A stretch of DNA of 34,892 bases from Candidatus Zixiibacteriota bacterium (GTDB taxonomy: Bacteria > Zixibacteria > MSB-5A5 > GN15 > FEB-12): positions 1-34,892 of the forward strand of contig JAJRUL010000165.1 of assembly GCA_024277795.1 (NCBI GenBank), in the 5' to 3' direction. Below, in pieces: positions 34,772-34,892 of this stretch (position 1 is the stretch's first letter; every line of letters begins with the position of its first letter). Position numbers and translations under genes: made by a program. The notes under the pieces were generated by a model. It saw only the letters and a list, made by a program, of their open reading frames with translations, searched no databases and was not told where the DNA came from.

Positions 34772-34892
34772 ATGCGTAAATCATTGATACATACGATAGC
34801 CTGTACAATTGCTATGGTTCTCATCTGCACTTCAATCACAAACGCACAGCGTGACCCAAACGAAGTACTGAAGCGACGACCAGCAACCAACT
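34772..34892 (+). CDS. Exported protein, N-terminus only (runs off right edge)
   Basis: 40 codons before the window ends. The ATG at 34772 starts a clear signal peptide: MRKSLIHT, a hydrophobic core (IACTIAMVLICTSI) and a cleavage site at TNA|Q. The mature part begins QRDPNEVLKRRPATN. No ribosome binding site precedes the ATG. The family cannot be told from this fragment. Confidence 0.65.
   Translation, partial: MRKSLIHTIACTIAMVLICTSITNAQRDPNEVLKRRPATN

Noticed and set aside
34669-34890. 73-codon minus-strand open frame at the right edge
   Set aside because: It lies opposite a plus-strand start with a clear signal peptide and shows no features of its own.

Overview
This window looks like a chromosomal segment of a Gram-negative bacterium, most likely from the Zixibacteria or a related FCB-group candidate phylum. 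The main clue is a short dockerin/EF-hand-like module with the pattern GNVD...GG.IDVSDLTYLVNFLFKGG..P-C. It occurs twice at the end of a cupredoxin protein and again at the end of a thrombospondin-type-3 (TSP3) repeat protein. I know this module as common in secreted proteins of that group. Signal peptides, a lipoprotein and SecDF fit a diderm. The assignment is inference, because there is no rRNA gene or other marker I can place with certainty. I saw no tRNA, rRNA, CRISPR array, insertion sequence or phage gene.

Layout. (1) Positions 1-9400 hold secreted and cell-surface genes. They are a TSP3/dockerin-like giant running off the left edge (-), a secreted subtilisin-like protease (-), a divergent large lipoprotein of unknown function (+), and a cupredoxin fused to two dockerin-like repeats (-). 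(2) Positions 9779-13158 hold ridA, then a cytochrome bc (complex III-like) operon: Rieske protein, one-piece cytochrome b, and a nine-haem c-type cytochrome in place of a simple cytochrome c1. A strong terminator closes it. (3) Positions 13387-23347 hold a complete, tightly overlapping nuoABCDHIJKLMN operon, an 11-subunit complex I without the NADH-input genes nuoE, nuoF and nuoG. (4) Positions 23453-26244 hold a DUF502 membrane protein, a PTS EIIA domain fused to two CBS domains, and a Na+/Ca2+-exchanger-family gene cut by an in-frame TAG. (5) Positions 26276-28086 (-) hold a Na+/phosphate cotransporter and a PhoU-domain protein. (6) Positions 28233-31043 (-) hold a two-unit M16 zinc protease cut by an in-frame TAA. 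(7) Positions 31166-34385 (+) hold a small unknown exported or membrane protein, then secD and secF with a strong terminator. (8) From 34772 an exported protein begins and runs off the right edge.

How the genes work together. The bc complex and complex I sit back to back and would form a quinone-based chain: complex I reduces quinone while pumping ions, and the bc complex oxidises quinol and passes electrons to a multihaem cytochrome. Because the NADH-oxidising subunits are absent here, the electron donor to complex I is open (NuoEFG elsewhere, ferredoxin, or another donor). SecDF supports export of the many secreted proteins. The ion and phosphate transporters with PhoU and EIIA-CBS proteins form a small transport-and-regulation block.

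The most notable observations are the two single in-frame stop codons about 3.9 kb apart in otherwise intact genes, the complex I without an N-module next to a nine-haem bc complex, the cupredoxin-dockerin fusion, and the TSP3 protein with about 30 repeats and a 59-nt perfect internal DNA repeat.
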